Position numbers and translations under genes: made by a program. This document shows, piece by piece, positions 35,637-45,180 of a stretch of 64,000 nucleotides of DNA. Positions within the stretch are counted from its first letter, which is position 1, and each line of letters opens with the position of its first letter. Source of the stretch: an uncultured bacterium (GTDB lineage Bacteria > Verrucomicrobiota > Kiritimatiellia > RFP12 > CAIWXQ01); assembly GCA_903916675.1 (NCBI GenBank), contig CAIWXQ010000045.1, forward strand, positions 1 through 64,000, given 5' to 3'. Below the pieces are notes generated by a model that worked only from the letters and a program-made list of their open reading frames with translations, did no database searches and was not told the DNA's origin.

Positions 35637-36878
35637 TTACATGCGCGGGCGGCTCGGACGGCTGGCTGACGCAGGCGCAGGCAGGAAGGGGTTGACGACT
35701 TCGACCTTGGCCTCGCCCTCCAGCACGCCGGTAACGACGTCCGTCCCCTCGGTCAGCCCCTCGCCGGAAACTTCGGTCCAGGTGCCGTCCGTGATGCCGA
35801 CAATGACGGGAATGGCGCGCAGGGCGCCGTCCGGCAGCAGGATGTGAAGCTTCGGCTGCCTGCCGGAGGCTTTTGCCCGGTCATCGGTCGGCGCAGCGCC
35901 GGGCTTGTCTGCGGTCTTGCGTTTCTCGGGCTTGAACCGCAGGGCGGCGTTCGCGACCCGCAGCACGTTGGTGCGCTCGGCAATGATGCAGGAGATGTTG
36001 GCGGTCATGCCGGGGAAGAGCTTCTCCCCCGGGTTGGCGGCGCAGACCATGACAGGGTAGGTGACTACGTTCTGCACGGTGCTGGCTGCGATGCGGACCT
36101 GGTTCACGGAGCCGGTGAAGGCGGTGGGATAGGCATCCACGTTGAAGGTGACCTTCTGGCCGGCGCGGACCGGGCCGACGTCCGCCTCGGGGACACTGGC
36201 GCTGATCAATACAGTGCGCAGGTCCGTGGCGATGGTGAAGATGGTCTGCGCGCTCATGCTGGCGACGACGGTCTGGCCCTCGTCCACGTTGCGCGAGACA
36301 ACGGTGCCGTCCACCGGCGAGGCGATGGTCGTGTAGCTGAGGTTGGCCTGAGCCAGTTCCAGAGCAGCGGCGTTCATCTGCACCTGCGCCTGCGCGACCT
36401 TCAGCTGCGCCTCGGCAGCGGCGGCATTGTCCACGGACGTGTCGAGGTCCGACTGCGAAAGCAGGTCGCGTTTGGCCAGGGCGCTGGCCCGGCCGAGGTC
36501 GTTGCTGGCCTTGAGCAGGTTGGCGCGCGCCTCGTCCACGGACGCGTGGCTGTGGGTCAGGTTGGCCTCGGCCTGCGAGAGGTTGGCCTGGTAGACGGCC
36601 GGGTCGATCTGTGCGACTACGTCGCCGGCTTTGACGCGGCTGTTGAAATCCGCGTTTAGCTTGAGCACCTTGCCGTTGACCTGCGTGCCGACCTGAACGA
36701 GCTTGACCGGCTGGACAGTGCCGGTGGCGCGCACGATCTGGATCACGTCGCCGCGCTCGACCCGGACGGTGCGATACGTGGCGGGCTTGATGCGGGAGCC
36801 TCCCCACTTGTGCCAGGCGAACCAGCCGGCGGCCGCAGCCGCAGCCACGAGGAGAAGCACGAGAATCCAGTGTTTCAC
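35637..36878 (-). CDS. MacA/HlyD-family periplasmic adaptor
   Basis: GTG start VKHWILVLLLVAAAAAAGWFAW; GDVIQIVRATGTVQPVKLVQVGTQVNGKV; coiled-coil hairpin; IASPVDGTVVSRNVDEGQTV. Confidence 0.9.
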   Translation of the reverse strand: MKHWILVLLLVAAAAAAGWFAWHKWGGSRIKPATYRTVRVERGDVIQIVRATGTVQPVKLVQVGTQVNGKVLKLNADFNSRVKAGDVVAQIDPAVYQANLSQAEANLTHSHASVDEARANLLKASNDLGRASALAKRDLLSQSDLDTSVDNAAAAEAQLKVAQAQVQMNAAALELAQANLSYTTIASPVDGTVVSRNVDEGQTVVASMSAQTIFTIATDLRTVLISASVPEADVGPVRAGQKVTFNVDAYPTAFTGSVNQVRIAASTVQNVVTYPVMVCAANPGEKLFPGMTANISCIIAERTNVLRVANAALRFKPEKRKTADKPGAAPTDDRAKASGRQPKLHILLPDGALRAIPVIVGITDGTWTEVSGEGLTEGTDVVTGVLEGEAKVEVVNPFLPAPASASRPSRPRM

Positions 36879-38275
36879 AGGGATGTCCTTGCTGTTGGCG
36901 GCACGTCGCCGGTGTTGAGCAGGATCAGCGCCTGCGCGGCGAGCTCGTCGTGCCGCGCCTGCGCCTGCTGCGAGCGGGCCTGTGCCACGGCTAGCTCCGC
37001 GTCGGTCAGCTCCAAGGAGGTGGCCAGGCCGAGGCGGTAGCGCGAGGTCACCAGGTCGAGGGTTTCGCGCGCCGCGCGGACAACGACCTCGGCCACGGCG
37101 GACTGCGCGCGCGCCGTCTGCAGCTGGATCAGGGCCGTGATCAGGTCCTGAAACAGGCGCTGTTCGCGGTCTGCCATGCGGGACCGGCTGGCCTGCAGGT
37201 TTGCGGCAGCGGCGTCGATGACGCCAACCTTGTGTCCGCTGTCGAACAGGGTCCAGTCGAGCGAGGGGCCGAGCGACCATTTCCGGGCGAGCGGGAAGGT
37301 GGCGCCGCTCCAGGCGAGGCTGGCGCCGAGCGAGAGGTCAGGGCGCAGGTCGGCCACGGCGTAGTCGACCGCGGCACTGGCGGCGTCGACCTGGCATTGC
37401 AGGGCCGCGAGGTCGGGATTGCCGCGGCGTGCGCGGGCGTAGAGCGCCTGGCGGTCTTCGGTCGGCAGCAAGAGCGTGTTTGGCGGCGCAACGATCGGGC
37501 AGGCAAACTCCTCGGCCAGGCCGAGCGTGCGACCCAGCGCCACACGGGCGGTGAGCAGCGTGTTGCTGGCGCTCAGCAGGCCGAGACGGGCATTGCCCAG
37601 GTCCACCTCGGCGGTGGTGATGTCGTAGCGGATGCGCGTGCCGAGCTCTGCCATGACGCGCACTTGTTCGAGGTGGGAGGAAAAATCGCGGACGTTTTCG
37701 ACGGCCACGACCAGGAGGTCCTGGGCGAGCACAAGGCCGAAAAAGTCGTGTCGGGCGTTATAGGCGGCTGTGTTGATCGCGGATGCAAGCTGCGCGGTGG
37801 CGGCATCGTACTGGGCGCGGGCCTGCGCGAGCGCGGCGATGTTGCGGCCGAAGGAGAGCAGGTCCAGGCCCAGCGACAGTCCTGCGTTATAGCTGTCCGC
37901 GGCGTCCTTGGCTGGGTGGCTGTAGCTCTTGGCGCGGCTGTAGCCGGCGGCTCCCGAGAGCTGCGGCAGGTAAGTGGCGCGCGTGATCTGCAGCTGGCTC
38001 TCGGCCACAACCAGGCTGGCGCGCGCCTGAAACACGGCGGGGCTGTTGGAGATCGCCAGCCGGACCGCTTCGTCAACCGTCAGCGCCGTGCGGCCATCGG
38101 GGAGAATCTCCGCGAGGCTGACGGACCGCTCGCCGGGCAGCGGACTGGCCGGATCCTGCACCTCGCGGGCGTGTTGCACGCTGCGGCACCCGGCGGTCGC
38201 TGCGGCCAGCGCCAGCAGGACGAGAAAGGTTCGCAGCGCGTCCGCAGAGCGGACGGACAGAAAATTACGGTACAT
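36875..38275 (-). CDS. TolC-family outer-membrane efflux lipoprotein
   Basis: Signal with lipobox (LAAATAGC); two OEP repeats; stop overlaps the downstream adaptor start (GTGA). Confidence 0.88.
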   Translation of the reverse strand: MYRNFLSVRSADALRTFLVLLALAAATAGCRSVQHAREVQDPASPLPGERSVSLAEILPDGRTALTVDEAVRLAISNSPAVFQARASLVVAESQLQITRATYLPQLSGAAGYSRAKSYSHPAKDAADSYNAGLSLGLDLLSFGRNIAALAQARAQYDAATAQLASAINTAAYNARHDFFGLVLAQDLLVVAVENVRDFSSHLEQVRVMAELGTRIRYDITTAEVDLGNARLGLLSASNTLLTARVALGRTLGLAEEFACPIVAPPNTLLLPTEDRQALYARARRGNPDLAALQCQVDAASAAVDYAVADLRPDLSLGASLAWSGATFPLARKWSLGPSLDWTLFDSGHKVGVIDAAAANLQASRSRMADREQRLFQDLITALIQLQTARAQSAVAEVVVRAARETLDLVTSRYRLGLATSLELTDAELAVAQARSQQAQARHDELAAQALILLNTGDVPPTARTSL

Positions 38276-38358
38276 GCGCGAGACACTCCCACGTCCGGGT
38301 TCGCAAGGCGGACGTCGGGACGTAAACTAGCACCTATTCGGCGGATTCGCAACCCAGT

Positions 38359-38387
38359 TGACAGGGAATGGCGGAACGTGGTAAACA
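38359..38387 (+). promoter_or_regulatory. Candidate sigma-70-type promoter
   Basis: TTGACA (38359) - 17 nt - GTAAAC (38382) upstream of 38406 CDS. Confidence 0.4.
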
Positions 38388-38405
38388 AAGAATGGACTAG
38401 GGATA

Positions 38406-39182
38406 ATGTCCCGTCAAAAAAGGTGGTTAGTCATGAGGCCCATATCGTTTTCGTGGACAGTACTGGGAGCGATTCTGGTGGCGAACCTGCTGTATGCGCA
38501 ACAGTTGCCCGATCTGGTGGTGACTGATGCGAAGTTCAGGCCGGACCCGGAACTCGGCAAAACCTTTACCGCCTATGTCACGGTAATGAATAAAGGCAAG
38601 GCCCTCAGCAAGGTTTGCCGGCTCGATGTCAAGGCCAACGGGACGTTCTCGAATCTCGTGGGACAAGTCGGCGACCAGTACACGTCCGTACCGGCGTTGC
38701 CGGTTGGTGCCACAATTACCCTGCCGATCAGCGGTTTAATTGTGTCCAACGTGATTAATTTTGCGACGAACACTACGCGAACCTTTAGTGCCTTTGTCGA
38801 TTCAAAGGGCGCGGTTTCGGAATTGAATAAGAGTAACAACATCTACAAAACGACGTATGTGCCCATTGGTCCAGATTTGATTGTCTCGCGCGTCGTGCTT
38901 CCGTCAGCGCCCAGAGTCGGGCACCAATATATGTTTCAGGTGTATGTCAAGAATATCGGGACCAGGATGAGTCAACAATATTCGCTTATTGGATCCCTCG
39001 GCGGCCCATTTTTTACAGTGGCCATTTCACCCGGCCTTCCCCCGGGCATGGAAACATTTTATCTGGTCCGGGCGCAAGCGATCAGCGCGGGTTTGGCGCC
39101 GACATTTTGGCAGGTTAACAGTGCGTGGGAAGTGAATTACGGCAACAATTTCCTCGTTTACACGTGCACGATTCTGAATTAG
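38406..39182 (+). CDS. Secreted CARDB-like domain protein
   Basis: Signal peptide; two DLVV(T/S)... units with EVNYGNNF/ELNKSNN motifs typical of CARDB-type domains. Confidence 0.65.
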   Translation: MSRQKRWLVMRPISFSWTVLGAILVANLLYAQQLPDLVVTDAKFRPDPELGKTFTAYVTVMNKGKALSKVCRLDVKANGTFSNLVGQVGDQYTSVPALPVGATITLPISGLIVSNVINFATNTTRTFSAFVDSKGAVSELNKSNNIYKTTYVPIGPDLIVSRVVLPSAPRVGHQYMFQVYVKNIGTRMSQQYSLIGSLGGPFFTVAISPGLPPGMETFYLVRAQAISAGLAPTFWQVNSAWEVNYGNNFLVYTCTILN

Positions 39183-39249
39183 GGCGTGGCATACGCTCCT
39201 GGGGGTAAGGCAAGCGTCGAGCACGGATCGGCGCTTGCCTGCTGCTTGT

Positions 39250-40371
39250 ATGCGTCAGGCGTTCATAGCGACTTTAGTTGCCGGATTGGTTGCCTTTGGC
39301 GCCATCGGTTGGTTTTGCGTCGATTTCGGCGGCTATCGGAGTGCGGCGCCTTCACGGCAGGAGACCGGGCAGCCGACATCTGCCTCGGTGGAAGTAGGGC
39401 ACGGGTCTGGGAAGACCAATCGTGCCGTTCGCCGGCGCCCCTTGCCGTTGGCAGATGCCGTTCCGGTGGCGCAGCCATTCTCGCTGGACGGACTGGCCCG
39501 CCAGCTCAGGAGCGGATCGCCGGAGGCGATTCTCTCTGCGGGCAACCGGTTGATTGAGAGCAACACGGAAGAGGCGTTGCGGCTGTTGTTGGCTTGTCTG
39601 GAGACGATTCCGGACGATGAGGCCCGGCAACAGATCGAATTCCGCCTGGAGAACGGGCGCCATCCGGAAAAAGCCGTGCTGTTTCTCGATGTGCTGGCAA
39701 CCAGTTCGAACGCGCAGACGAGGTTTGTCGTTTCGCGGGCGCTGGCAAGTTCCATGACACCCGAGGTGTTGCAGCAACTGGCCGCCCGGTATCTTTCCGC
39801 CGACTCCACGCTGGCCGCAAGCGGGCTCGCGGACGTCTTGCGGCTGGTCAAGGATCCGGCCTGTCTGGCCGACATGGAGGCGATTGTCGATGCGACGCGT
39901 GGCGCAGAAAACAAGGAGGACCTCGCGGCAGCGGCTGTTGACGCGATTGCACAGATGGGGACACCGGAGGCAATTGCTGCGTTGACCAGCCGGATCGATG
40001 GGGTGGGGGCAAGCGACATCCGCGAATTTTATCTGGGGGCCTTAGCCCTCTGTCAGAATTCCGACGGGCGGGAGATGCTGATTTCGTTGGCGGACGGCAC
40101 GAGGACAACAAATGTCGAGGTTCGCGCAGCCGCCACGCATGCGCTTGGTAATTTTTCGGCGGACGACATGTGCGACACGCTCTTGTGCCTACAGGGAGAC
40201 GCCGAAGAAGCAATACGCAAGGCGGCCATGCAATCATGGGACAAGGTGTACGGCATACCTGTTTTCAATCCGTACTGTCCCACAAGCGAACAGGAAGCGG
40301 CTTCGAATCCTGGCAGGAACGGCTCTCTTGCGGAAGGAACGGGTCGATGGGGAACACCGGTTGTTCCATAG
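39250..40371 (+). CDS. HEAT-repeat-like membrane-anchored protein
   Basis: N-terminal TM; alpha-helical repeats (LRLVKDPACLADMEAIV..., EVRAAATHALGNFSADD). Confidence 0.65.
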   Translation: MRQAFIATLVAGLVAFGAIGWFCVDFGGYRSAAPSRQETGQPTSASVEVGHGSGKTNRAVRRRPLPLADAVPVAQPFSLDGLARQLRSGSPEAILSAGNRLIESNTEEALRLLLACLETIPDDEARQQIEFRLENGRHPEKAVLFLDVLATSSNAQTRFVVSRALASSMTPEVLQQLAARYLSADSTLAASGLADVLRLVKDPACLADMEAIVDATRGAENKEDLAAAAVDAIAQMGTPEAIAALTSRIDGVGASDIREFYLGALALCQNSDGREMLISLADGTRTTNVEVRAAATHALGNFSADDMCDTLLCLQGDAEEAIRKAAMQSWDKVYGIPVFNPYCPTSEQEAASNPGRNGSLAEGTGRWGTPVVP

Positions 40372-40701
40372 CAACGCAGCAACTCGCCGAGGTCGGTCTT
40401 AACCCACTTGGCTGCGTGCCATGGCCAGGCGCAGGAGCCGCGGGTAGGTCTTGGCGGTTGTGACATCGGCGGGAGACATCAACTCGTCCCGCAAGATCTT
40501 GCCCGCAGAGCGCAGCTTTTTCACGGTGCGGCAGATGCTTGCCTTTCCGGCTCGTTTTCGTACAGTGCCTCTGTTCCATGTCTTGGTTCCTTTCCCCTGT
40601 TGGGTCCTTTGACAAGAACCACAGAGGTTGGCGGGCCTTGGCAGGGAGCGCTTCCCTTTATACCTGCGGCTTTTCACCTTACACTCTTCCCAACATTTCG
40701 T

Positions 40702-40730
40702 TTGGCAAATGGGCGGACGCTCGTTTACAC
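40702..40730 (+). promoter_or_regulatory. Candidate promoter of the pilus/secretin module
   Basis: TTGGCA (40702) - 17 nt - TTACAC (40725). Confidence 0.4.
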
Positions 40731-40786
40731 TGAATAACAACACTGGCCATATTTCTCTTCTAGGACTGGTAACAGGAGGCGCAGCC

Positions 40787-41437
40787 ATGAAACGGATGAG
40801 TGTCTGGGTTGCGGCGGGAATCGTCGGATTGCTGGTTTGTGCGCTCGCGGGCATGGGCTGGGCGCAGGGTGCGCGGCCGGTGCCGCCGGTCGTCTATCGG
40901 AACGTCCTGACCATTCAGCATCTGACCAGCCTGAACCGGGTCAAGCAGACTACGCCCATTTTCAACACCTCGGCGTCCATGGGGTCCAGTGCGCAGCCGC
41001 GCGAATGGGGCGTCTTCGAGGTGAACTTTCGGACGATGCCCGAGTGGCTCGACGAGATCGTGGTGACCTATTCCGTCATGGCGGAGCGACGGACCACGGA
41101 AGCCGGCCCCCGGTATTCCTTTTTCCAGACAACTGTGCGCTATGCGGACATCGCGCGTGGCGACCACAACGCCGCCGTGGTGTTGGCGCCCGGCACCCTG
41201 CATCGGTACGCGGACCCGGTGATCGGGTTTGCGGTCGAAATTACCGCTGCCGACGGCACGCTGCTGGCCACGCACACGGAAATCGCGTCGACGCCCGGAA
41301 TGGTCCTGCCGCCCGACTGGTGGAAGAAACCGGAAGTGACGGAGAGCAAGGCCGTGACCAAGCGCGGCGGCCTGATGGATCGTTCCAAGTCTCCCTTTGG
41401 TCTGATCAATATCGACGACTATGAGGTAGTAAAGTAG
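40787..41437 (+). CDS. Amuc_1102-like secreted protein
   Basis: Signal peptide; first gene of the module, directly upstream of pilM (TAGTG overlap); family assignment mainly by position. Confidence 0.65.
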   Translation: MKRMSVWVAAGIVGLLVCALAGMGWAQGARPVPPVVYRNVLTIQHLTSLNRVKQTTPIFNTSASMGSSAQPREWGVFEVNFRTMPEWLDEIVVTYSVMAERRTTEAGPRYSFFQTTVRYADIARGDHNAAVVLAPGTLHRYADPVIGFAVEITAADGTLLATHTEIASTPGMVLPPDWWKKPEVTESKAVTKRGGLMDRSKSPFGLINIDDYEVVK

Positions 41438-43098
41438 TGTTTGCGCAAGATCGAATCCTCGCGCTGAACGTGGGCGCCGGCAAGCTGGTGCTGGCCGAGT
41501 TCGGGGTGCGGCCCGGACGCGCGCCCGAGTTGCTGAACTACGGCATTGGCGCCTTGGGGGTGGAGCCGGACAACGAGACAGACGCCTCGCCGTACATTGT
41601 CGTGGCGCTGCGGGATCTTCTGCGCGAGCGGAACATCCGCCCGGCGCCGCTGCTGATGGCCCTCTCCGGCCAGGTGGTGTTTCCCCGGTTCGTGAAGCTG
41701 CCGCCTGTGGCCCGCGACAAGATCGTGGAGATGATCCGCTACGAGGCCGAGCAGAACGTGCCGTTCCCGATTGACGAAGTGGTCTGGGACTACCAGCTCA
41801 TCGGCGATGCGAGCGAAGGCGAGCAGCACGCCATGATCGTGGCGGTCAAGACCGAGAACATCGCTGCCGCCGCGGAATGCGTCGCTGCCGCAGGGCTGGA
41901 GCCGGATCTGGTGGATGTCGCTCCCCTGGCGCTGTACAACTGCGTCCGCTACAACTATCCGGACCTGTCGGGCTGCGCCATGGTGCTGGACATCGGCGCA
42001 CGCTCCACCAATCTGGTTTTCATCGAGCAGGGGCGCGTCTTCAGCCGCACGATCGCTGTGGCGGGCAATGCCATCACGCAAGAGATCGCCAAGAGCTTTC
42101 AGGTCAGCTTCGCGGAAGCCGAGTCGCTCAAGCGCCAGCACGCGTTCGTGGCCCTGGGCGGCGTGTTCGCCGGCGCCGAGAATGAGGTGGCGGACCGGAT
42201 TTCCAAGATCGTGCGCAACGTTGTCACGCGCCTGCACGCCGAGATCAGCCGCTCGATCAACTTCTACCGCAGCCAGCAGGGCGGAAGCGCCCCCACGCGG
42301 ATCCTGCTGACGGGCGGTTCGTCGGTGATCCCGCACATGGACACGTTCTTCCGGGAAAAGCTCCAGATGGACGTGGAAGTGCTGAACCCATTCATCCATG
42401 TGCCGGCCGCCGCCACGTTGAATCCGCAGCAGGTCGCCAAGGACGTGGCCTGTCTGGGCGAGGTCGTGGGATTGGCGCTGCGGCGTTCGCTGGCGTGCCC
42501 CGTCGAGATCAATCTCATGCCGCCGCGGCTGGCGCAGGCCAAGAATTTTCGCGGCCGTCTTCCATTTTTCGGGTTGGCGGCCCTGGGGCTGATCCTGACC
42601 ATGGCCGTCTGGGCGCTCTATTATTATCGGGCGCAAAAGGACTACCAGGATCAGAACGCCTATGTCGGCAAGAGGGTCGGCAAGTTGCAGAGCGCGGAGA
42701 AGGAGCTGCGGGCGGCCGTGACAGCGCGCGACGCCGTGCAGCAGAAGGCTGACGACCTGAAGGACCTGACGGCGCATCGCACCGACTGGATCCGCGTCCT
42801 CAATGGCGTGCGCGACTGTCTGGTGGACGGCATGTGGCTGACCTCCCTGGCTCCTGCTGAGGGGCGGACAAAGATCGTGATGACCGGGTTCGGCTTCAAG
42901 GACGAGCTTGACCAGGCGCTGGCCGCGGCTAGCGGGCCGAGCCGGCCGACGACGCCCGGCGAACTGCTGCGGGACCGCATCTTGAGCCAGCCGGACCTGT
43001 TCCGCAAGGTGACGATCCGGAACGACCGCTATTCGACCCGGGAGACGTACCTGCACGAATTCACGATTGAAGTGACGCTTACGGAAAGCCTGCGTTAA
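41437..43098 (+). CDS. pilM: PilM-like ATPase with C-terminal PilN-like membrane region
   Basis: FtsA/PilM-fold motifs (MVLDIGARSTNLVFI, RILLTGGSSVIPHMDTFF); then TM LPFFGLAALGLILTMAVWALYYY and coiled coil. Confidence 0.88.
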   Translation: MFAQDRILALNVGAGKLVLAEFGVRPGRAPELLNYGIGALGVEPDNETDASPYIVVALRDLLRERNIRPAPLLMALSGQVVFPRFVKLPPVARDKIVEMIRYEAEQNVPFPIDEVVWDYQLIGDASEGEQHAMIVAVKTENIAAAAECVAAAGLEPDLVDVAPLALYNCVRYNYPDLSGCAMVLDIGARSTNLVFIEQGRVFSRTIAVAGNAITQEIAKSFQVSFAEAESLKRQHAFVALGGVFAGAENEVADRISKIVRNVVTRLHAEISRSINFYRSQQGGSAPTRILLTGGSSVIPHMDTFFREKLQMDVEVLNPFIHVPAAATLNPQQVAKDVACLGEVVGLALRRSLACPVEINLMPPRLAQAKNFRGRLPFFGLAALGLILTMAVWALYYYRAQKDYQDQNAYVGKRVGKLQSAEKELRAAVTARDAVQQKADDLKDLTAHRTDWIRVLNGVRDCLVDGMWLTSLAPAEGRTKIVMTGFGFKDELDQALAAASGPSRPTTPGELLRDRILSQPDLFRKVTIRNDRYSTRETYLHEFTIEVTLTESLR

Positions 43099-43119
43099 GA
43101 CGGACGGACGAATTTTCAC

Positions 43120-44031
43120 ATGAAAACTCGCGACATCGTGCTGATGGCCAGCGCAGGAGGTGTCTTTCTCCTGTGTGCGGCGGGGGTCTGGTTTGCCTAC
43201 GATTCGTATGCCAAGTCCAGCAAGGTCCGAAGCAAGCTGGACGGCACGTACAACACGCTCAAGAAAATCTACGACGCGGATCCGTTCCCCAGCACGAACA
43301 ACGTGGCGCTGCTCCAGCGCGAGACGGCCTGGCTGTCTGGCTGGCACCGGACGCTGGCGGACGAATTGCGCGCGGCCGCCGCGCCGAGCGAATCCCCGAC
43401 GCCGGGCGGATTCATCCAGAAGCTCCAGAACGTCAGCGCCGAATTGCACAGGAAGGCGGCTGCCGAGGGCGGCAAGGTGCTGGCTGACGAATTTGCCTTC
43501 GGATTTGAACGCTATCTGGGCGGTACGAGCGAAATGCCCAAGTCCGAGAACGTCAAGCGTCTGGCGCTCCAGCTCGCCATGGTGGACGCGGTTACGCGGG
43601 AGATTCTCGACAGCCACGTGAACGCGATCTCGCAGATCGGCCGCGAGGTTTTCGAGGGCGAGTCCGGCGAGGCGCCGGTTACGAGCGGCCGGTCCCGCCG
43701 ACCGGCTCCAGCGGCCGCAGCGGCGCCTGTGGCCGACGCCAGATATCCGTGCCAGCACTTCACTTTCACGTTTGTTTCGGACGAACGATCCCTGGCAACG
43801 GTTCTCGTCCGATTGGCCAAGATGCCGATGTTCGTGATGGTTGCGGACCTGCGGATTGACCGGGAGGACCGCGGGCTGCAGCCCCGCCCGGAGAAGTCGC
43901 CGGCTGAGGCCGACAAGGGCAAGCCCGCGGCTGCCGCGGCGCCTGCCCAGCGCGTGGTTTCCGGTCCCGAGATTGCGCCGCTGCTGAAGACACAGATGCA
44001 AGTGGACGTGTACACCTTTGAGGGAGTGTAG
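43120..44031 (+). CDS. Amuc_1100-like membrane-anchored pilus-module protein
   Basis: N-terminal TM, coiled coil, DERSLATVLVRLAKMPMFVMVADLRIDRE segment and Ala/Pro linker; position between pilM and the Amuc_1099-like gene. Confidence 0.7.
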   Translation: MKTRDIVLMASAGGVFLLCAAGVWFAYDSYAKSSKVRSKLDGTYNTLKKIYDADPFPSTNNVALLQRETAWLSGWHRTLADELRAAAAPSESPTPGGFIQKLQNVSAELHRKAAAEGGKVLADEFAFGFERYLGGTSEMPKSENVKRLALQLAMVDAVTREILDSHVNAISQIGREVFEGESGEAPVTSGRSRRPAPAAAAAPVADARYPCQHFTFTFVSDERSLATVLVRLAKMPMFVMVADLRIDREDRGLQPRPEKSPAEADKGKPAAAAAPAQRVVSGPEIAPLLKTQMQVDVYTFEGV

Positions 44032-44034
44032 CCC

Positions 44035-45120
44035 GTGGCACAAAAACGAGGCTTCAGCTTTTTGCTGATCCGTCATTACGACAAAGCCATCGCTGTGGTG
44101 GTCTTGGCTGCCCTGTTGGTTTCCCTCTTTGTCCTGGCTCGCTCGGCCGCGGAAAGCCGGGAACGGAAAGACCGGTATCAGGCGGACGTGGCCGGCATGC
44201 GGCCGAAGCACGAGACACTGGCGCCCCTGTCGACCGGACCCTACGAGGCGGCTCAGCGCAATCTGCACTTCCCGCAGACCCTGCGCCAGCCCGACTCCGG
44301 TGTCGGCTTGTTCGTTCCCGAGCGCCGCGTCCGGTGCGTGGACTGCCTGTATCCGATCCGCGCCGACGCGAAGGAATGTCCGTTCTGCCACGCCCCGCAG
44401 CCGGAACCGGTCGTAATCGACAAGAACAAGCTCGACAGCGAAGGGCGGGGCATCCCCAACGGGTGGCGGATGAAGTATTTCGGGCATCCGTACGCCATGG
44501 CGGAGGATCTGTCGCGCGCAGATGACGACGCGGACGGCGACGGATTCACCAACCTTCAGGAATACCAGGCCAACACCAATCCGCGCGACCCCAAGGATCA
44601 CCCGGACTGGATCGACCTGCTGCGCTGCAAAGAAATCGCAGTTCGCCCGTTCCCGTTCACCCTCACGAGCGCGATCCGGATGCCGAAGGGCGATTTGCAG
44701 TTGACGTTCAACATGCGCGGCAGCGACAATACATACTTCGTGAAAAAGGGCGAACCCATTGGCAAGACCGGCCTGATCTACAGCAATTGCACGACAACGG
44801 TCGAGAAGGTGCATGACCCGAAAGTCGGGGACAAAAATAACAACCGGTATGAAGCGCTGCTGTTCCGCCCGGCCGATGGAAAGACCTTCACGTTGCGGGA
44901 CAACGACACGCAGTCGCCGATGGAACAGGAAGTCGTGCTGATGCTGACGGTTGGCAAGAAATCCAATGAATACCGGGTCGCGACCGGCGGCACGCTGGAA
45001 TTGGACGGCCAGCGCTACAAGGTTGATGTCAATCTCGGGGTTGACTCCCAACCCCATTCTGTTGTATTAGAAAACCTTTCAACTGCGAAGAAGTCTACTG
45101 TCAACGTCGGGGTGTTGTAA
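44035..45120 (+). CDS. Amuc_1099-like protein with zinc-ribbon and Ca-binding-like motif
   Basis: TM anchor; CVDCLYPIRADAKECPFCHAP; DDDADGDGFTNLQEYQANTNPRDPKDHP; followed directly by the secretin. Confidence 0.7.
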   Translation: MAQKRGFSFLLIRHYDKAIAVVVLAALLVSLFVLARSAAESRERKDRYQADVAGMRPKHETLAPLSTGPYEAAQRNLHFPQTLRQPDSGVGLFVPERRVRCVDCLYPIRADAKECPFCHAPQPEPVVIDKNKLDSEGRGIPNGWRMKYFGHPYAMAEDLSRADDDADGDGFTNLQEYQANTNPRDPKDHPDWIDLLRCKEIAVRPFPFTLTSAIRMPKGDLQLTFNMRGSDNTYFVKKGEPIGKTGLIYSNCTTTVEKVHDPKVGDKNNNRYEALLFRPADGKTFTLRDNDTQSPMEQEVVLMLTVGKKSNEYRVATGGTLELDGQRYKVDVNLGVDSQPHSVVLENLSTAKKSTVNVGVL

Positions 45121-45180
45121 GGCTTAGACCTGTTCCGGGTCCGGAAATGATTGCGGGCGGCGGACCGAGGAGTTCCACAA

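Noticed and set aside
36879-37280. 5' extension of the MacA ORF (MVARPLARLDPVRQRT...)
   Set aside because: Lies in the TolC coding region in another frame; the family-like N-terminus with TM starts at GTG 36878.
40399-40615. Basic minus-strand ORF between the HEAT protein and the Amuc_1102-like gene
   Set aside because: Arg/Lys-rich translation, no motif or convincing start; may be chance.
41419-45057. 1212-aa ORF on the minus strand
   Set aside because: Antisense to four well-supported plus-strand genes (pilM, Amuc_1100-like and others); His/Arg/Gln-rich translation with no family motifs; typical high-GC mirror ORF.
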